The translations under genes and the position numbers were made by a program. The notes under the pieces were generated by a model. It was not told the origin of the DNA and ran no database searches. It was given only the letters and a program-made list of their open reading frames with translations. A DNA stretch of 64,000 bases from Crotophaga sulcirostris (Eukaryota > Chordata > Aves > Cuculiformes > Crotophagidae): positions 65,339 through 129,338 of the forward strand of contig VYZB01000122.1 of NCBI GenBank assembly GCA_013397455.1, in the 5' to 3' direction. Shown piece after piece: positions 11,722 to 24,500 of the stretch (position 1 is the stretch's first letter; each line of letters begins with the position of its first letter).

Positions 11722-12995
11722 GAATCCTATTATAATTGAATCATAGAACCTTAGAATTGTTTGGATTGGAAGGGAACATGAAGGTCATCTAGTCCAACAC
11801 CCCTGCAGTGAGCAGGGACATCTTCAACTACGATCAGGTTGCTCAGAACCTCATCCAATCTGACTTTGAATGTTTCCATGGATAGAGCATATTCCACCTC
11901 TCTGGGCAATTTGTTCCAGTGTTTCACCTCCCTCAATGTAAAAAAAAATATTTCTTAATATCTCATCCAAGCTTCTCCTCCTTTATTTTAACACTATTAT
12001 CCCTTGTCCTATTGCTACAGGCCCTGCTAAAAAGGTTTCCCTGTCTTTCTTATAGGTCCCCTTTAAGTATTCAAAGGCTGCAATAAGGTCTCCTCAGAGT
12101 CCTCTCTTCTCCAAGATGAACAACCCCAACTCCCTCAACCTTTCTTCATAGGAAAGGCGTTCCAGGCCATTTTTCATTTTTGTGACCTTCCTCTGGACCC
12201 TCCCCAACAGGTTCATGTCTTTCCTATGCTGAGGGCTCCAGAGTTTGATGCAGTACTCAAGGTTGTGCCTTATCAGAGCAGAGTAGAGGGGCAGAATCAC
12301 CTCCCTTGACCTGCTGACAGTACTTCTTTTGATGCAGCCCAGGATACAGTTGGCCTTTTGGGCTGCAAGCACACACTGCTGGCTCACGTCCAGCTTCTCA
12401 TCCACCAGAAACCCCAGGTTCCTCTCCGCAGGGCTGTTTTCAATCTCTTCATCCCCCAGCCTGTATTGATATTGAGGTGGCCCCAACCCCAGTGCAGGAC
12501 CTTGCACTTGGCTTTGTTGAACCTCATGAGGTTTTCACAAGCCCACTTCTCCAACTTGTGAAGGCCCCTTTGGATGGCATCCTGTCCCTCATGTATGTCA
12601 ACTTCAGGACTCAGCCTAGTGTCATCCGCAAACTTGCTGAGGGTGCACTTGATCCCATTGTCTATGTCACTGATGAAGATATTAAACAACACTGGTCCCA
12701 GACCAGACCCCTGAATGACACTGCTCGTCACTGATCTCCATCTGGACATTGAGTCATTGACCACTACCATCTGGGTGCGACTATCCAACCAATTTCTTAT
12801 GTACCAATCAGTCCACCCGTCAAATCCATATCTCTCCAATTTAGAGAGAAAGATGTTGTGGGGAACCATGTCTAAGGCCTTAGAGAAGGACAGGTAGATG
12901 ACCATGGGTCTTCCCTTGTGCACTGATGTAGTCGCTCCCTCATAGGAGGTTACTATGTTAGTGAAACTAGGTGAAACTAGGTTGGTGATTAGATG
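11722..12995 (-). mobile_element. CR1 LINE, 5'-truncated, minus strand
   Basis: This CR1 copy lies on the minus strand, with its 3' end at the low coordinate. The plus strand opens with decayed 8-base tail units (cctattataattgaatcatag) followed by 'ttggattggaagggaacatg' and 'aaggtcatctagtccaacac', the reverse complement of the CR1 3' terminus. ORF2 sequence follows, including the reverse-transcriptase catalytic region. The 5' limit lies near 12.99 kb, upstream of the RT fingers and palm, so the endonuclease domain is missing. A perfect 10-base tandem duplication (gtgaaactag, twice) occurs at 12961-12980 near the 5' end. It is the first of three CR1 copies packed into 3.5 kb. The broken coding portion is entered separately. 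Confidence 0.94.
12094..12923 (-). pseudogene. CR1 ORF2 reverse transcriptase, frameshifted remnant
   Basis: This is the decayed palm to C-terminal region of the CR1 ORF2 protein, the reverse transcriptase that copies CR1 RNA at a nicked target. The upstream frame (12923 down to 12384, 179 residues) shows a degenerate motif A context ([14 protein letters not shown], residues 10-23), the [18 protein letters not shown] block (71-88) and the catalytic FADD box (98-101). Near 12480 the sense reading passes into a second frame, which runs to 12094. That frame carries the RNA-binding/thumb segment ([20 protein letters not shown] and [11 protein letters not shown]). A single indel near 12480 therefore splits the gene, and the second frame ends prematurely in KRGL followed by TGA. 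In-frame expression of an active enzyme is not possible; the N-terminal endonuclease is also absent. Confidence 0.9.
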
Positions 12996-13154
12996 TCCCT
13001 GTTTTTATTTCAGACTTAATGAAAGATCTATGCATTGAAAGACAGTCTTTTTTTAAATTGATTTGGTCTTTCAAGATTACCTTTTCCCATCTGTCTTGAG
13101 GCATATATCCTGATTCAGGTGTAATCTTTGCAAACACCCTTATTTAGCCCAAGC

Positions 13155-14046
13155 TATGTGAACTGATGGCACAAAACTGGAGGGAGCTGTTGACACTCTT
13201 GAGGACAAAGAGGCTCTGCAGAGGGAAATTGGAGAGCTGGGCAATTGCCAACCACAATTGGGCAAGGGCTTAACAAGGTTAAGTGCTGGATTTTGCACCT
13301 GGGACATGGCAACCCCGGATATATATTCAGACTGGGAACAAGAGACTGGAAAGCAACCCTGCAGAAAGGGGCCTGGGGGTTCTGGTCAACATGTTGAACA
13401 TGAGCCAATATTGTGCCCTGGCAGCCAAAATGGCCAAACATGTGCTTTACGCACAGCATTGCCAGCTGGTTGAGGGAGGTGTTTGTCCCACTCTATTCTG
13501 CACTGATGAGGTCCCACCTCAAATATTGAGTGCAGTTGTGAGCACTGCAGTATAAAAAGGATATCAAGCTATTGGAGAGTGTCCAGAGGAGGCCACAAAG
13601 CTGGTGAAGCATCTAGAGGAGAAGTCGTATGAGGAGAGGCTGAAGTCACTTGGTCTGTTCAGCCTGGAGAAGAGGAGACTGAGGTGGGACCTCATAGCCA
13701 TCTACTACTTCCTCACAAAGGAAGGAGGAGAAGCAGGTGCTACTCTCTTTCTGGTGACCAATGATCGGACTCGAGGGAATGGCTGGAAGATGTGCCAGGG
13801 GAGGTTTAGGTTGGATATTAGGAAAATGGACTTCACTCTGAGGGTGGTGGAGCACTGGAACAGCTCCCCAAGGGGAGCTATGAGCTGCATAGGCGCCAAG
13901 CCTGACAATATCCAAGAAACATTTGGACAATGCCCTCAGGCACATGGTGTGAATGTTGGGATTGTCCTATGCAGGCAGAGAAGTTGAACTCGATCCTGGT
14001 GGGTCCCTTCCAACTCAGGTCATTCTGTGATTCTGAGATTCTGTGA
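13155..14046 (+). mobile_element. CR1 LINE of a different subfamily, plus strand
   Basis: This is a 5'-truncated CR1 on the plus strand. It starts in the segment just after the FADD box ('tggcacaaaactggaggg', 'gctctgcagagggaaattgg') and runs through 'gatgaggtcccacctcaaat', 'gaggagaggctgaagtcact' and 'agcctggagaagaggagact'. It ends with 'ggtgggtcccttccaactca' and an ATTCTGTG-type tail at 14021-14046. The tail unit and 3' wording differ from the copies at 5.9, 11.7 and 46.7 kb, so it belongs to another subfamily. The ORF2 C-terminus is split over several frames; the longest piece (13604-13987) includes EEKSYEERLKSLGLFSLEKR. Its truncated 5' end faces the truncated 5' end of the minus-strand copy to the left. 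Confidence 0.93.
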
Positions 14047-14212
14047 ACTTTTCTTCCTTTTAAGTTGCTTAATATGTTAAGACAACACAACAGACTTTCT
14101 GTTCCTTAAAGGGACTTCTATTAAGAATCAATTCTTTTCCCTCCTTTCAAGTTTACCTACACTTGTGGGCACTATAGCCCAGAGTTGAGATTTACAGAGA
14201 TGGAAAATACGG

Positions 14213-15252
14213 AATCACAGAATGGTAGGGCTTGGAAGGACCTCTGGAGATCATCTAGTCCAACCCGCCTGCTGAAACAGGTTCACCTGGAGCAGATTGC
14301 ACAGGAACATGTCCAGGAGGGTTACGAATATCTCCAGAGAAGGAGACTCTATAGCCTTCCTAGTCAGCCTGTTCCAGTTCTCTGTCAGCCTCACAGTAAA
14401 GTTCTTCCTCATGTTCAGGTGAAACTTTCTGCATTCCAGTTTGTACTGGGCATCACTGAGAGGAATCTGGACTCATCCTCTTGACACTTGCCCCTTAGAT
14501 ATTTACAAGAATTGATAAGATCTTCTCTTGGTCTTCTCTTTTTCAGGCTAAACAGACCAAGCTCACTCTGCCTTCCCTCGTAAGAGAGATGTTCCAGTCC
14601 CCTGATCATTTTTGTATCCCTCCACTGGGGACAAACTTGCTGAGGATATACTCTGTCTCCTCATCCATATTCGTTGATGAACATGTTGAACAAGACTGGG
14701 TCCAGTACTGACCCCTAGGGAACATCACTGGCCACAGTCTTCCAGCTGGACTCTGCGTTGTCAGTGACAACCCTCTGAGCTCTGCCATCATGCAGTTCTC
14801 AATCCATCTCATTGTCCACTCATCTAACCCACATTTCCTAAGCTTAGCTATGAGGATGTTGTGAGAGACAGTGCCAAAAGCCTTGCTAAAGTTGGGGTAG
14901 ACAGCATCCACTGCTCTTCCCTCATTTACCCAGCTAGTCATGACATCATAGAAGGCTATTAGATTGGTCAAGCAGGATTTCCCCCTGGTGAATCCATGCT
15001 GACCACTTCTGGTAGCCGCCTTTTTTTTTCCAGATGCTTGGAAATGAAATTCAGCATAAGCTGTTCCATCACCTTTCCAGGGATGGAGTCGAGGCTGACT
15101 GGCCTGTAGTTTCCCAGGTCCTCCTTCCTGCCCTGTTCAAAGATTGGAGTGATATTAGTTTTTCTCTGGCCCTCAGGCACCTCTACTCTTCTCCATGATC
15201 TTCCAAAGATGGTAGACAGCAGTTTATCAATAACATCTTCCAACAGGGGTGT
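14213..15252 (-). mobile_element. CR1 LINE, third subfamily type, minus strand
   Basis: The plus strand opens with aatcacagaatggtagggc, 'ttggaaggacctctggagat' and 'catctagtccaacccgcctg', the reverse complement of a CR1 3' end with an ATTCTGTG-type tail. The next wording ('gctgaaacaggttcacctgg', 'tatctccagagaaggagact') differs from the other copies here. ORF2 RT sequence continues to about 15252, where the copy is 5'-truncated. It is the longest RT coverage in the window, including fingers and motif A. The stretch that should carry the FADD box (near 14640-14700) is disrupted, apparently by deletion. The 3' tail faces the 3' tail of the plus-strand copy across about 165 bases (tail-to-tail). 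Confidence 0.93.
14606..15243 (-). pseudogene. CR1 ORF2 reverse transcriptase fragments (fingers and palm)
   Basis: Two minus-strand frames cover the N-terminal RT. The first (15243 down to 14968, 91 residues) shows the conserved NYRPVSL motif, followed by IPGKVMEQLMLNFISKHLE. The second (14971 down to 14606, 121 residues) shows the motif A region YPNFSKAFGTVSHNIL (about residues 25-40) and the following KLRKCGLDEWT helix. The motif A aspartate that normally follows S-K-A-F is glycine here (SKAFGTVSH). The two frames overlap by four bases in different phases, so a frameshift lies near 14.97-15.0 kb. Sequence after LTTQSPAGRLWPV is scrambled and no FADD box is visible. Inactive remnant. Confidence 0.87.
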
Positions 15253-18200
15253 TAAATTTTGTTATTGATTGAATTTATACTTTATAGCTTATAAGGTAGC
15301 ATCTAAGCAATATACAAGATGCCTCAGTGTGGAAGACCACAGACTTTTACAGTGTCATGCTTGTCTGGAAGTGCTGCCAGAGGGCAAACTTGGGCTAATT
15401 CTCAGTTCTGAATTGAAAGATACTTTGACACTACTCTTTGGACATATGTAGCCTTGTTCTACTGTAGAAATTACAAAGGTTACAATTTATTTACTTATTT
15501 TGCACAGTATAAAATATGTAGATTAAAGATTGTGTGGGAGAGATAACAAAGGATTTCTAATAGAGGGTTTTCTCACAGGAAGCAGTGATGTAGTGAGGCA
15601 AGCAAATGCTTTAAAATGCTGGGAGGATAAAACTTTCAGGAAGACTTGAAGTTGCTGATAGATGAAAATAGGAAGGTAGTAGGTTTATGAGACCATTCCA
15701 AAGTACAAGTTTTTCTTTCAGCATGACATTGCTGCTTGTCTTGAAGTTTGTTTCTCAAAGATCAGTTTAAATGCAGCTTTTTGGATTTAGCAGTTTTTCC
15801 TAACCCATTGCCATAAGTTACATTGTACTGTGAAACAGGCCTTGGAGATTCAAATCCACAGAAGGTACAAGGAAGTTTGGTGTCTAATGTGAAGTACTTG
15901 AATTTTTCAAAATATTTGTTCTGTTGTAAAAGGAATAAATCCTTGCTTGGTTCTATTAGCACCAATATACGGTCTATATAATAGGAAGCTACACTTCTAA
16001 TTGCAAAAATGTAATTTGTGTTAATGACTGTGGAAAGAAAGACCACTTCATATTCCCTTTCAGGTAGATAAACACCGAGTTGGCTTTATTATATAGACTA
16101 TAACCAGAACTATCTAAAGAAATTGACTTGTGAAGGCAAGTGCATATGGTTCCACTTGTATCTGCTGCATGAAAAGAAGCTCAGTATTCAGCTTCTATGA
16201 TTGCGATTAAGTAGAGTGGTAAAAAGGTCACAGATGAAGAGTTCCTGTTTAGGAGTTTAAAAGCAGAATTTCACCTAAAAAATTACCCAGTTACTGATAG
16301 TTAAAGGCTAAATGCATTTTTTACTCTGAAATGTTTGAACTTTTCAGTTAGTCTGAGCATGCAGTAGGTAAAATGCTGAGGGAATACTATTACTTGAATC
16401 AAATTCAAAACAATCTTAAATCAGACTGCAAAGCTATGAGGATTTTTTAGGGGTGCTTGTGGGTTTTTTTGTGGATTATTTTTTGGTTTTTTGTTAGTGT
16501 TCACTGCGGCCTGTGTATGTTAGCAAACTTAATTCTGAAGTTCTATAGGAGATATTATAAATATCCTTCAGCCTCACTTTTTAAAATCTCTTAGAAAAAT
16601 GATATAGGATTAAAAAAAAAGAGAATAATTAAAAAGTAATCCCTGATGATTTTTAGGGATAGTTGTCTACACAAGACAATTTCTTTGGATAATTCTGACT
16701 ATGAATACAACGTGCACCTTACAGCACATTTCTGAGCATTGGGAATCTGCAACAAAAAGGTATTCAGACAGAATCAGGCCATATTTAGTAGGGAAAGGAG
16801 CAACAGTACAGACGTTTTTGCATTCCCTTTACCTAGTGGAAGAATATTAAATGATCTTAGAAGAAAAAAACCCCACAACCTCTCTAAAAATTGTTTTGTC
16901 CATGAAAGTCTTTAATGATAATAATCTTATTAAAAATATCAAAATTAATTTCAGTTGAACTTATGTATGACCACCTGAGTGTTGAGTAAAATGTGTTGAA
17001 TACAAGTTTTGAAAACTCACTTACTTCTCAGACACACTAATCACAGTCTAGATGATGTAGTTTGTCTGTAGATGTTGGGCTGAATGAGATAACATTGCTG
17101 GGGTGACAACATTCATATAAAGTCATTTGCATATCATAAAGGAATCTGAAGAGAAGACATTAAGAAATAAAAGTATAATGCCATAGTAATTTTCTACATC
17201 CAAGACAACAGAGTACATGAACTTTGTTCATCTTGAGAGTTAAACAAAATTATATACTAAATTATTTTACACCTGTAGTTCTTGGAAATAGCAAACAGAA
17301 GTTCCTGCTCTTTCCTCATAACCATCTAATGTGCAATACTTCCTCCTTCCTCTGACTTATATTCTTCCTTATCAGAAAGGATTGCTTACATTCACTTTAG
17401 CTAAATAACGCATTAACCCTTGTCAGCACAAGGCAGGAGAATACCCTTTTTGGATCTTACAGGTTTTGGCTCCTGTCAAGTAGGGAAGAGACCGGATGCT
17501 TAATCAGGGCGTGAATCCTAGCGTCCACGGATATTGTGGGTGGTCTGTGTCAATGAGCATCAGAGGACTCATTTTCATCACAGCAAAAAATAAGCTATGT
17601 AATGGCTATTGTTCTCTAATTTCTTACTCATCACGCTAGAAATGTAATCCCAGGTGTCTCATTCCTATGCAAGCAGATGTGGAAGCTCATAAACTGAATT
17701 GCAACCTGAAGGAATGAGTTGTTCTCAGATCTTTTGGTTGCCAGGGAAACTATATTCTCAGTCTGTGTATGTTTACAATAGCCTCTTCTCCAAAGCTTTC
17801 TAAATTTCATGTTGTGGCACTTGGGAACAGACTAAGAGAAATACTAATACATGTCTACTAGATGTTATCACTGGTTTCCTAAAAAATATTTACAAAAATA
17901 GGTCATTAATTCTGTCTCAGAGTATGTATGGTTTTAATAGATATGTGACAAACCTGAGAAATATTTAATGTACATTTTGATCGTTTTGGCTACTTTCCTG
18001 TGCTCCACTTATAAATCATTCTCAAATAGAGTATAGTTAGGTATGGTCTGAATGTCTAAAGAGGTGCTTCTCAACAAAAAGTTGTTTCAGGGGAAACTGG
18101 ATTTTTTTTCCTCCAAACACAGTATATTTTTCCAAATTACTTGTGGCATAAAAGCAGAGTGAGGGCTATGAATCATGCTTTATCTACAGATCTAGAGAAC

Positions 18201-18637
18201 TATCCATTATGTGACAGAATTAGAGATTTTCTTTATAATAGTTCAAAATCTTAGATGGTGGCATTCCTATGTACACCACACATACCCTGACTAATATGTA
18301 GAGTTTTCTTTAATGTATTGGTATCCTTTTTTTCCCTTGAGGATCATAAATTTAGATTTAAGACACTAAGAAAATCCAATTTGCAGACAAAGATATTAGA
18401 GAATTTTTCTTGATTACCCAGTGAAATAATTTTCAAAATAATATCTATAAAATGTGTGTGGATAGAGACATAGTATTAAATCTGTACTTGCTCTCTATGA
18501 AGAAAACACGTGTGATCAACTGCTTGACTTCTTCACCATTTGTGAATCAATGCAGTTCTCTGAACCTAGTATAGCAAAAGAGGCTGTTCTGTGCTGGCAC
18601 ATGGGATGCATACAAGTTATTTCTAATTTTCTCCATA

Positions 18638-18652
18638 GCAGCAGCAGCAGCA
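18638..18652 (+). repeat. Short (GCA)5 trinucleotide repeat
   Basis: Five perfect GCA units. On the minus strand they would read as poly-alanine in a 63-residue frame, but that frame has no other protein-like feature. I treat this as a simple microsatellite. Confidence 0.9.
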
Positions 18653-21510
18653 ACATCCTTGCCTGCATTATTTCCTTCTAGACAGTGAAATACTGAAACG
18701 TTTGCTATTTTTCCTGTTCTATGAAGGCCTGCTGTCACTACCTTTTATTTTTGTAGCTTTTTTTTTAAATTAAAAAAACCTCAACATAAAAATTTGGTGT
18801 TGTAGCTATAAAGGCAGCCTGTAGGAGCTATCTGGAAGCTTTTCTGTTGTGCAGAGACTCAAAATGATCAGTAAAATCCAGCGAGTGCAGCAGATCTGTC
18901 AGATTTCTTTTCTCTGAATTATTTCTTGACAAAAATATATTATTGCTAATAAAATAAATGAAGTAAATATCTTAAGCAGGAGAATGTAATTCTTAAAAGT
19001 CCCACTGGAAGAGCAGTTCACTTGCATTGGGAATCAGAACTGAAGCAGGTTTACAACCAACAGATATCAGCAGGCAAGAAAATAACCAAAAGGTGAATTA
19101 GTGACAAGAACTAGGTTCGGGAAAACTTGAGCTTAAATAGTGTTTGCATAGCTCAGTAAAGAAAGTATTTCTGAAGTGAAAGGATTTGGTATGGGCATTA
19201 CAACAGTGTAATGGGTATTCTATGCTTGTAAAATGAATATAAAAAATGATGTAATATATATTAGAAGACTGAAAACTGTAGAGTTTTAAGGGTCTGGACT
19301 CCAACTGGAGTTCAAGTTATGGTAACTTCTAGTATGACATTCTGAGGATATTGGAAAGACCATAATCAATCAGTGACAAAATAAATGAAATTGCTGATGA
19401 TTCCATGGTTCTGCCATTAGTAAAGAGAATCCAAAATGTTACCGTAAAATGTCACAAAATGAGTGAATCGAAGCAAAATCCAGCAGTTCAGAGTATGGAT
19501 TAAAAGGTAGTAAGTGGAACGATATGTGGTGTTTGTCACATTTTATTGTTTTTCCAGGTATTTGAAGGGAAAAGAAAAAAAAACATGATTTAATTATTCT
19601 TCAAGAGTTTGTTGAAGAGGGTGGTATTTGTATTGCATGAACACATGTAACTGTGACACAACTTTGTTAACACAGAGGAAGACCTTGAGCGAACCACTAG
19701 ACACATGCCTCAGGAAAGGAATGAACTGTAAATCTACCAGATGATCTGCAATTTGTTCATTTGAATTTGGAACCTGTTACCCAGTAAACTGATTTATTAG
19801 GAAAAAAAAGCATACTTAGATGAATAATTGTTATGAGATTAACGACTAGATCATATTAAAGCTGAAATTTTGCTGTCATTTCTACTAGGACACTTAAAGA
19901 ATCAGTTCAAAGATTTCTTTGGTGTAGTGATCTCAGAATGTGAACTATGATGTGCTCAGTTCAGTGACCTTGGGGGCTACTATACAAGTACTTCTTACTA
20001 AAAATGTTATGTTAATATCTTTAAAATATTTGAGAAACTGAAGGAGTCTATGGAGGAGTTCTGTAAATACCAGCATGGGAAGTATTTTGAAAGCAAAACT
20101 GAACCTTGTACATTGTTTTCTTTTACGTATTTGAAACTTTAAATTATGTGAATATTGACTTGTATTTGAATGGGGAAAGAGGCCCACACAGGATCTGAGA
20201 ACAGCTGCTGCTATGTTGTGTAGAAGTTGCTGATAAACAGAACTCATAACTCTGTCATTAGGCTGATTCTGCAGTGGCTACGAAGAACCTTGCAGTCTAA
20301 CTAAAGTACATATGAAAGAAACATTATTTTAATATTTTGTAGGAATTAAGGAGGTGACTTGAGAGAAGAAACTCAGCAAAGTATGTCGCTATCAGAACTA
20401 TAAAACTGTGCCTGTAGACTGCACTGATGAAGGGACGTGGTATTTGTATTTCTGTAATCTAAGTTGATTGGGGGAAAGAAAATTTTCATGCACCATATTG
20501 TTGATACTGACTCAGTACTTTGACCGTTGAGTAGTCTAGCCCTTGTCACTTGCTACATTTGAGCACTGTGCTGCAGCCTGTGTGTCCAGATAAGAGACCT
20601 CATTTTCTGAACTTCAGCTTAACTAATCCCCTGAATATCTTTCCCATTTGAAGTAGAAAAACCTGAATTCCAGTTTTATGTTCATATGCACATTTTTTGA
20701 AAACTGGTTTTCAGAGCTTCTCGGTAGATCTCTCTGCTTCTCTCTCCCTCAAAATAAAAATGTATATTGCCTGAATAAAATTGCTATCCTTTCTTGAAAG
20801 TAATGTCTTTTCAAACAATTTTTTTGCATTACTTACCTCCCCTCCCCTGCTCCCCCAGCATTCCCTTCCCCATTTTCAGAGTGGTTATGATACAGTTATT
20901 TGAGGTAAGTAAAACTCTATATTATGGGGACATTTCTTTCAACTGAAAGCCTGGCACAGCTTGGCACAACTTTCTTCGATTTGTAGGCATGTATTTGCCA
21001 TCCTGTTTTCAACCACGATGTAAGTTTTGCTTGAACTGCCTCATTTATCTTACATAAAAGACTAGAGGAGTGAGAGCTTGCTAGAAGAAAGAGGGGGAAA
21101 TGTCTTCTGGGAGTACTGATTTAATAAAAAGATTGTTTTTCTGAGCGCTTCGAATTTATAAGCACTTGAGTGCACCTATTTCACTGCCAAAATACATACT
21201 TTCTATTCATAGAGGAATTGCACAGACCATCTGTCAGTTTATCTCAGCATCTTATCTTCTACTTTACTGAAATACATACTTCCCTTATATGCAGTCTATA
21301 TGCAGTCTCCTTTCAGTATAGATATTGGTGACTATTCTGTAGTTACTACTGAAGCTCTTCTTCTGGCTTCTCCTTTATTGTCTTTGACTGCTTTTCAGAT
21401 GTTTACCAGTATACATGAGTTCATGCCTTCATATTGGCACCACAATTAAACATTGTTGGGTTTGATGTTAACAATAGTACAGGATATAATAAAAGAATAA
21501 AATACAATAT

Positions 21511-21536
21511 ATTATTTTATATTATTTTATATTATT
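21511..21536 (+). repeat. 10-base tandem repeat, attattttat
   Basis: Two full copies and a partial third copy of a 10-base AT-only unit. The upstream sequence 21483-21510 is also almost pure A/T, with ataaaat elements that could pair with the repeat. Confidence 0.85.
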
Positions 21537-24500
21537 CAGGCACCACTAGCTTCATGTTCAACACTTAATGATCAGCACTACAGAAGTTGAAATAACTATG
21601 TTTATTAGAATCTAACCGAACTTTGTCACATTCTTTTTTTTGTATGAACCTGCTTTCTTTTTCTGTTATATGTTCTACATACAAACCCAGCTGATCTTTG
21701 TGTTACCAGGTCACTTGATTCCTGAAAAATTTTCTGGGTTTAAAAGCAAATTTTTAAGGAATGCATGCAAATCTGCCCAATCTTCTCAGAGATTTTTCTA
21801 CCTCCTTGAATTGACTTGGTCATCAAATGAAGATGAAGAATTTGATATATTGTGAATTATCTTGTTATTTTAACAGGATGGAGTGCATTGACTAATGTGA
21901 AGTATGTTACTGATAAAAGCAAGAAAAAACTTTATTGTGCTTGGATGCATATTCTGCTATATGTTAAACTAAGCTTACCCATGATTTTCTGAGACTTTTA
22001 ATAGGAATTGGGAGAACTTTCTGATTTCAAAAAAGAAATAGAACATGGGTAAGAAAATTCTTAAATGATTTACAGTGTAGAAACCTTGGGAAAAAAGTAT
22101 TGTGTCCAGTAGAAACAGGAGTGAAAAATAGAGTGAACAAAGCTGGGAATAAACTTAACTTTAACTGAAAATTAGAAACAAGCTAAGGTATCAACACTGT
22201 ATTCTTACCTATTGTGTAGTACTGCCCTTGAGATTTTTTTTATGATTCACTAACTGAAAGACCATTTGCCTTTCAAATTAATCACAGGTAATCTGCACAC
22301 TTTCAGCAGGACAAGCGTGTTTTGATGTTAACTTGCCATTAAAGGGCCAAAACCACTAACCATCACACTGATCTGCCCCTGCAGAACTGCTGTGTTGGCA
22401 CAGTTGGCAATAAGAAGTATAAAATTATTGAGCAAACTGGTCAGGGTTCTGAGAACTCCGCTTTCTGGCCTGTTCTCTTCTGCTGCTTTGATAGCAACTA
22501 CTGAAGTATTTGCTGACTATTGAGACAGTCTCAGATATCTTGAGCTCAATTTGATCATATGAATAAAAAGTTTTCTGAGTGGGGCTTTATAGTAAAATGT
22601 TGCTTCAAGTCATCCAATTATATGCAAAAGAGTTTCAAAATCTGGCTCTTTTTGCTCATTAATTACAAAAGGCTTAGATTTCTTTAAAAGTATTAAAAGT
22701 TGTTAGTTGTTCTTAAGCGCTGAAGAATATTCTTGTGTCGAATGATTGGAGATACGTCTGGGTATTGTTGGTCCTAGCTTCAGCAGGACACTGAACAGTG
22801 GTTTTTCTTTTGAGTCAGACAGCGTGATGTCACTGTACTCCAAAGGCACCCTGTCATGCAGGGATGCTTTTTAATAATGCTTCATTCTTTATGGAAACTG
22901 CGTTGCAAGCTCCTGGTTTGAAGGAGAAAGATAACTTTGGCATGGAAGAGTACAGTGTTAACCTAGACAGGCCGAAGAGCCCACTACTGCCCTTGCAGGT
23001 TTTGCAGTGAAATAGTTATTTGTATTGTTGATGATTTAGAATTGTTTGCGGTTAGAAGACAATGAAGTGTGGATAATCTTACCATTATTCTGCTCTGGAT
23101 GATAAAGAGTGATGAGAGATTACTTTGAGGAAATGGAAAACAATGGTATTGTTCAATGAACTGAACTGACTTTATGTGGTACAGTAAGTGTGTAAAGTGC
23201 TTTTTTTTCATGAAAGGTCTGAAGCTTGAAAGCAAAAGCTGGAGTAGGTCTTACTGTCTACTTCTATGCACACCCATTTCTATGTCTTTTTTGTTCCTCA
23301 GGGCATTTGGACTTATTTAAAAAACAAAACCATTCTATCAGGTCAAGATAGAGCTGATTCATGTCAGAAGCAGCTGATAGACCTTCCCTACAGTAAGCCA
23401 TTGCCTTGTAGCACTTTCAATGTATTGTGCGTATAAAAGTAAATGTACATATTTAGTGATTTTTTTTCTGTCTTGTATTGCTGTATTTGAGTGAAAGGTG
23501 ACTCTAGTGATACTGAAATAGAATGCTTTTATAGTACTGGAACTCAAAGATGGTGTAGAGAGGTCCAAAATTTTACTGGTTTTGAGTGTATCTAAAACTA
23601 AAACCAAAATTATCGTGGAAGCTTTCTTACTTGAGGTGATTTATTTTATAAATATCCTGTAACTCCTGAAGGAAAAGAAAAGAATTCTCCAGAATTGTGA
23701 ATTTTTCAATATGTTTTCTCAAGTATTTTGCTTAGGCACAGGGAAGATTTAACTCTGGTTATTAATTCAAATTTCTTCTACATTTTCAAAATGGAAAAGT
23801 TCTGGTTTGCTTTTTTTCTTGTTCTTTTTTTCTGTGTTTTTTTTTTTAACTTTCCTTTTGATTTCTTCTGGCAAAATGTCAAGAATAAATAAATAGAATG
23901 CATTCAACTTAGTTAACAATTCTGCTGGTCAGTTTCTGGATAAACAGTTCAGCTTTGGTAAGGCTTAGCAGAATGAAATTAGAATCAAGAGCTTCCCTGA
24001 AATTCTTGTAGATTAAGATGGTCTAAGGAACATAATGGTTTCAATGCATTGCACTGCATGCAATACAGTAAAAAAAACCTACGTAAAATCTTTTTTTTCT
24101 ATAACTGTATTTTTCTTAACTCATAGATTCTAAGAAAATGAAAATGACAGTTCTTATGGCCAGAATACTGAACAGAAAATGCCTTCTTTACCTTTTGTTT
24201 AAATTAGCACAAACATGCAAAAATGCCTACAGCAAATAGATATTTTTCTCCATATTTTTGTTTACTCCTTTAACCTGCTGCATTAACTAGGCGGATAGAC
24301 ATTAAGTATCTCAGATAGTGGTGGAACTGGGTTCAACACTATGAAACAATATCGGTAGTGCACTTGTTTCCTATCCTGTGGGAATACAATAAATAAATGA
24401 CACTTCCATCTTAAGGTATTTTCTCTGCCAGTGTACATTTTGACAGCTGATGGAAGGTTTGGCACTGGCTAGGAACAGAGGGATTTTGACTTAGAGCTGG

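Noticed and set aside
12358..12897. Plus-strand frames opposite the CR1 reverse transcriptase
   Set aside because: They are antisense shadows of the CR1 ORF2 remnant on the minus strand.
18547..18738. 63-codon minus-strand frame containing a poly-alanine run
   Set aside because: The alanines come from a (GCA)5 microsatellite. The rest has no domain, and the frame is short.
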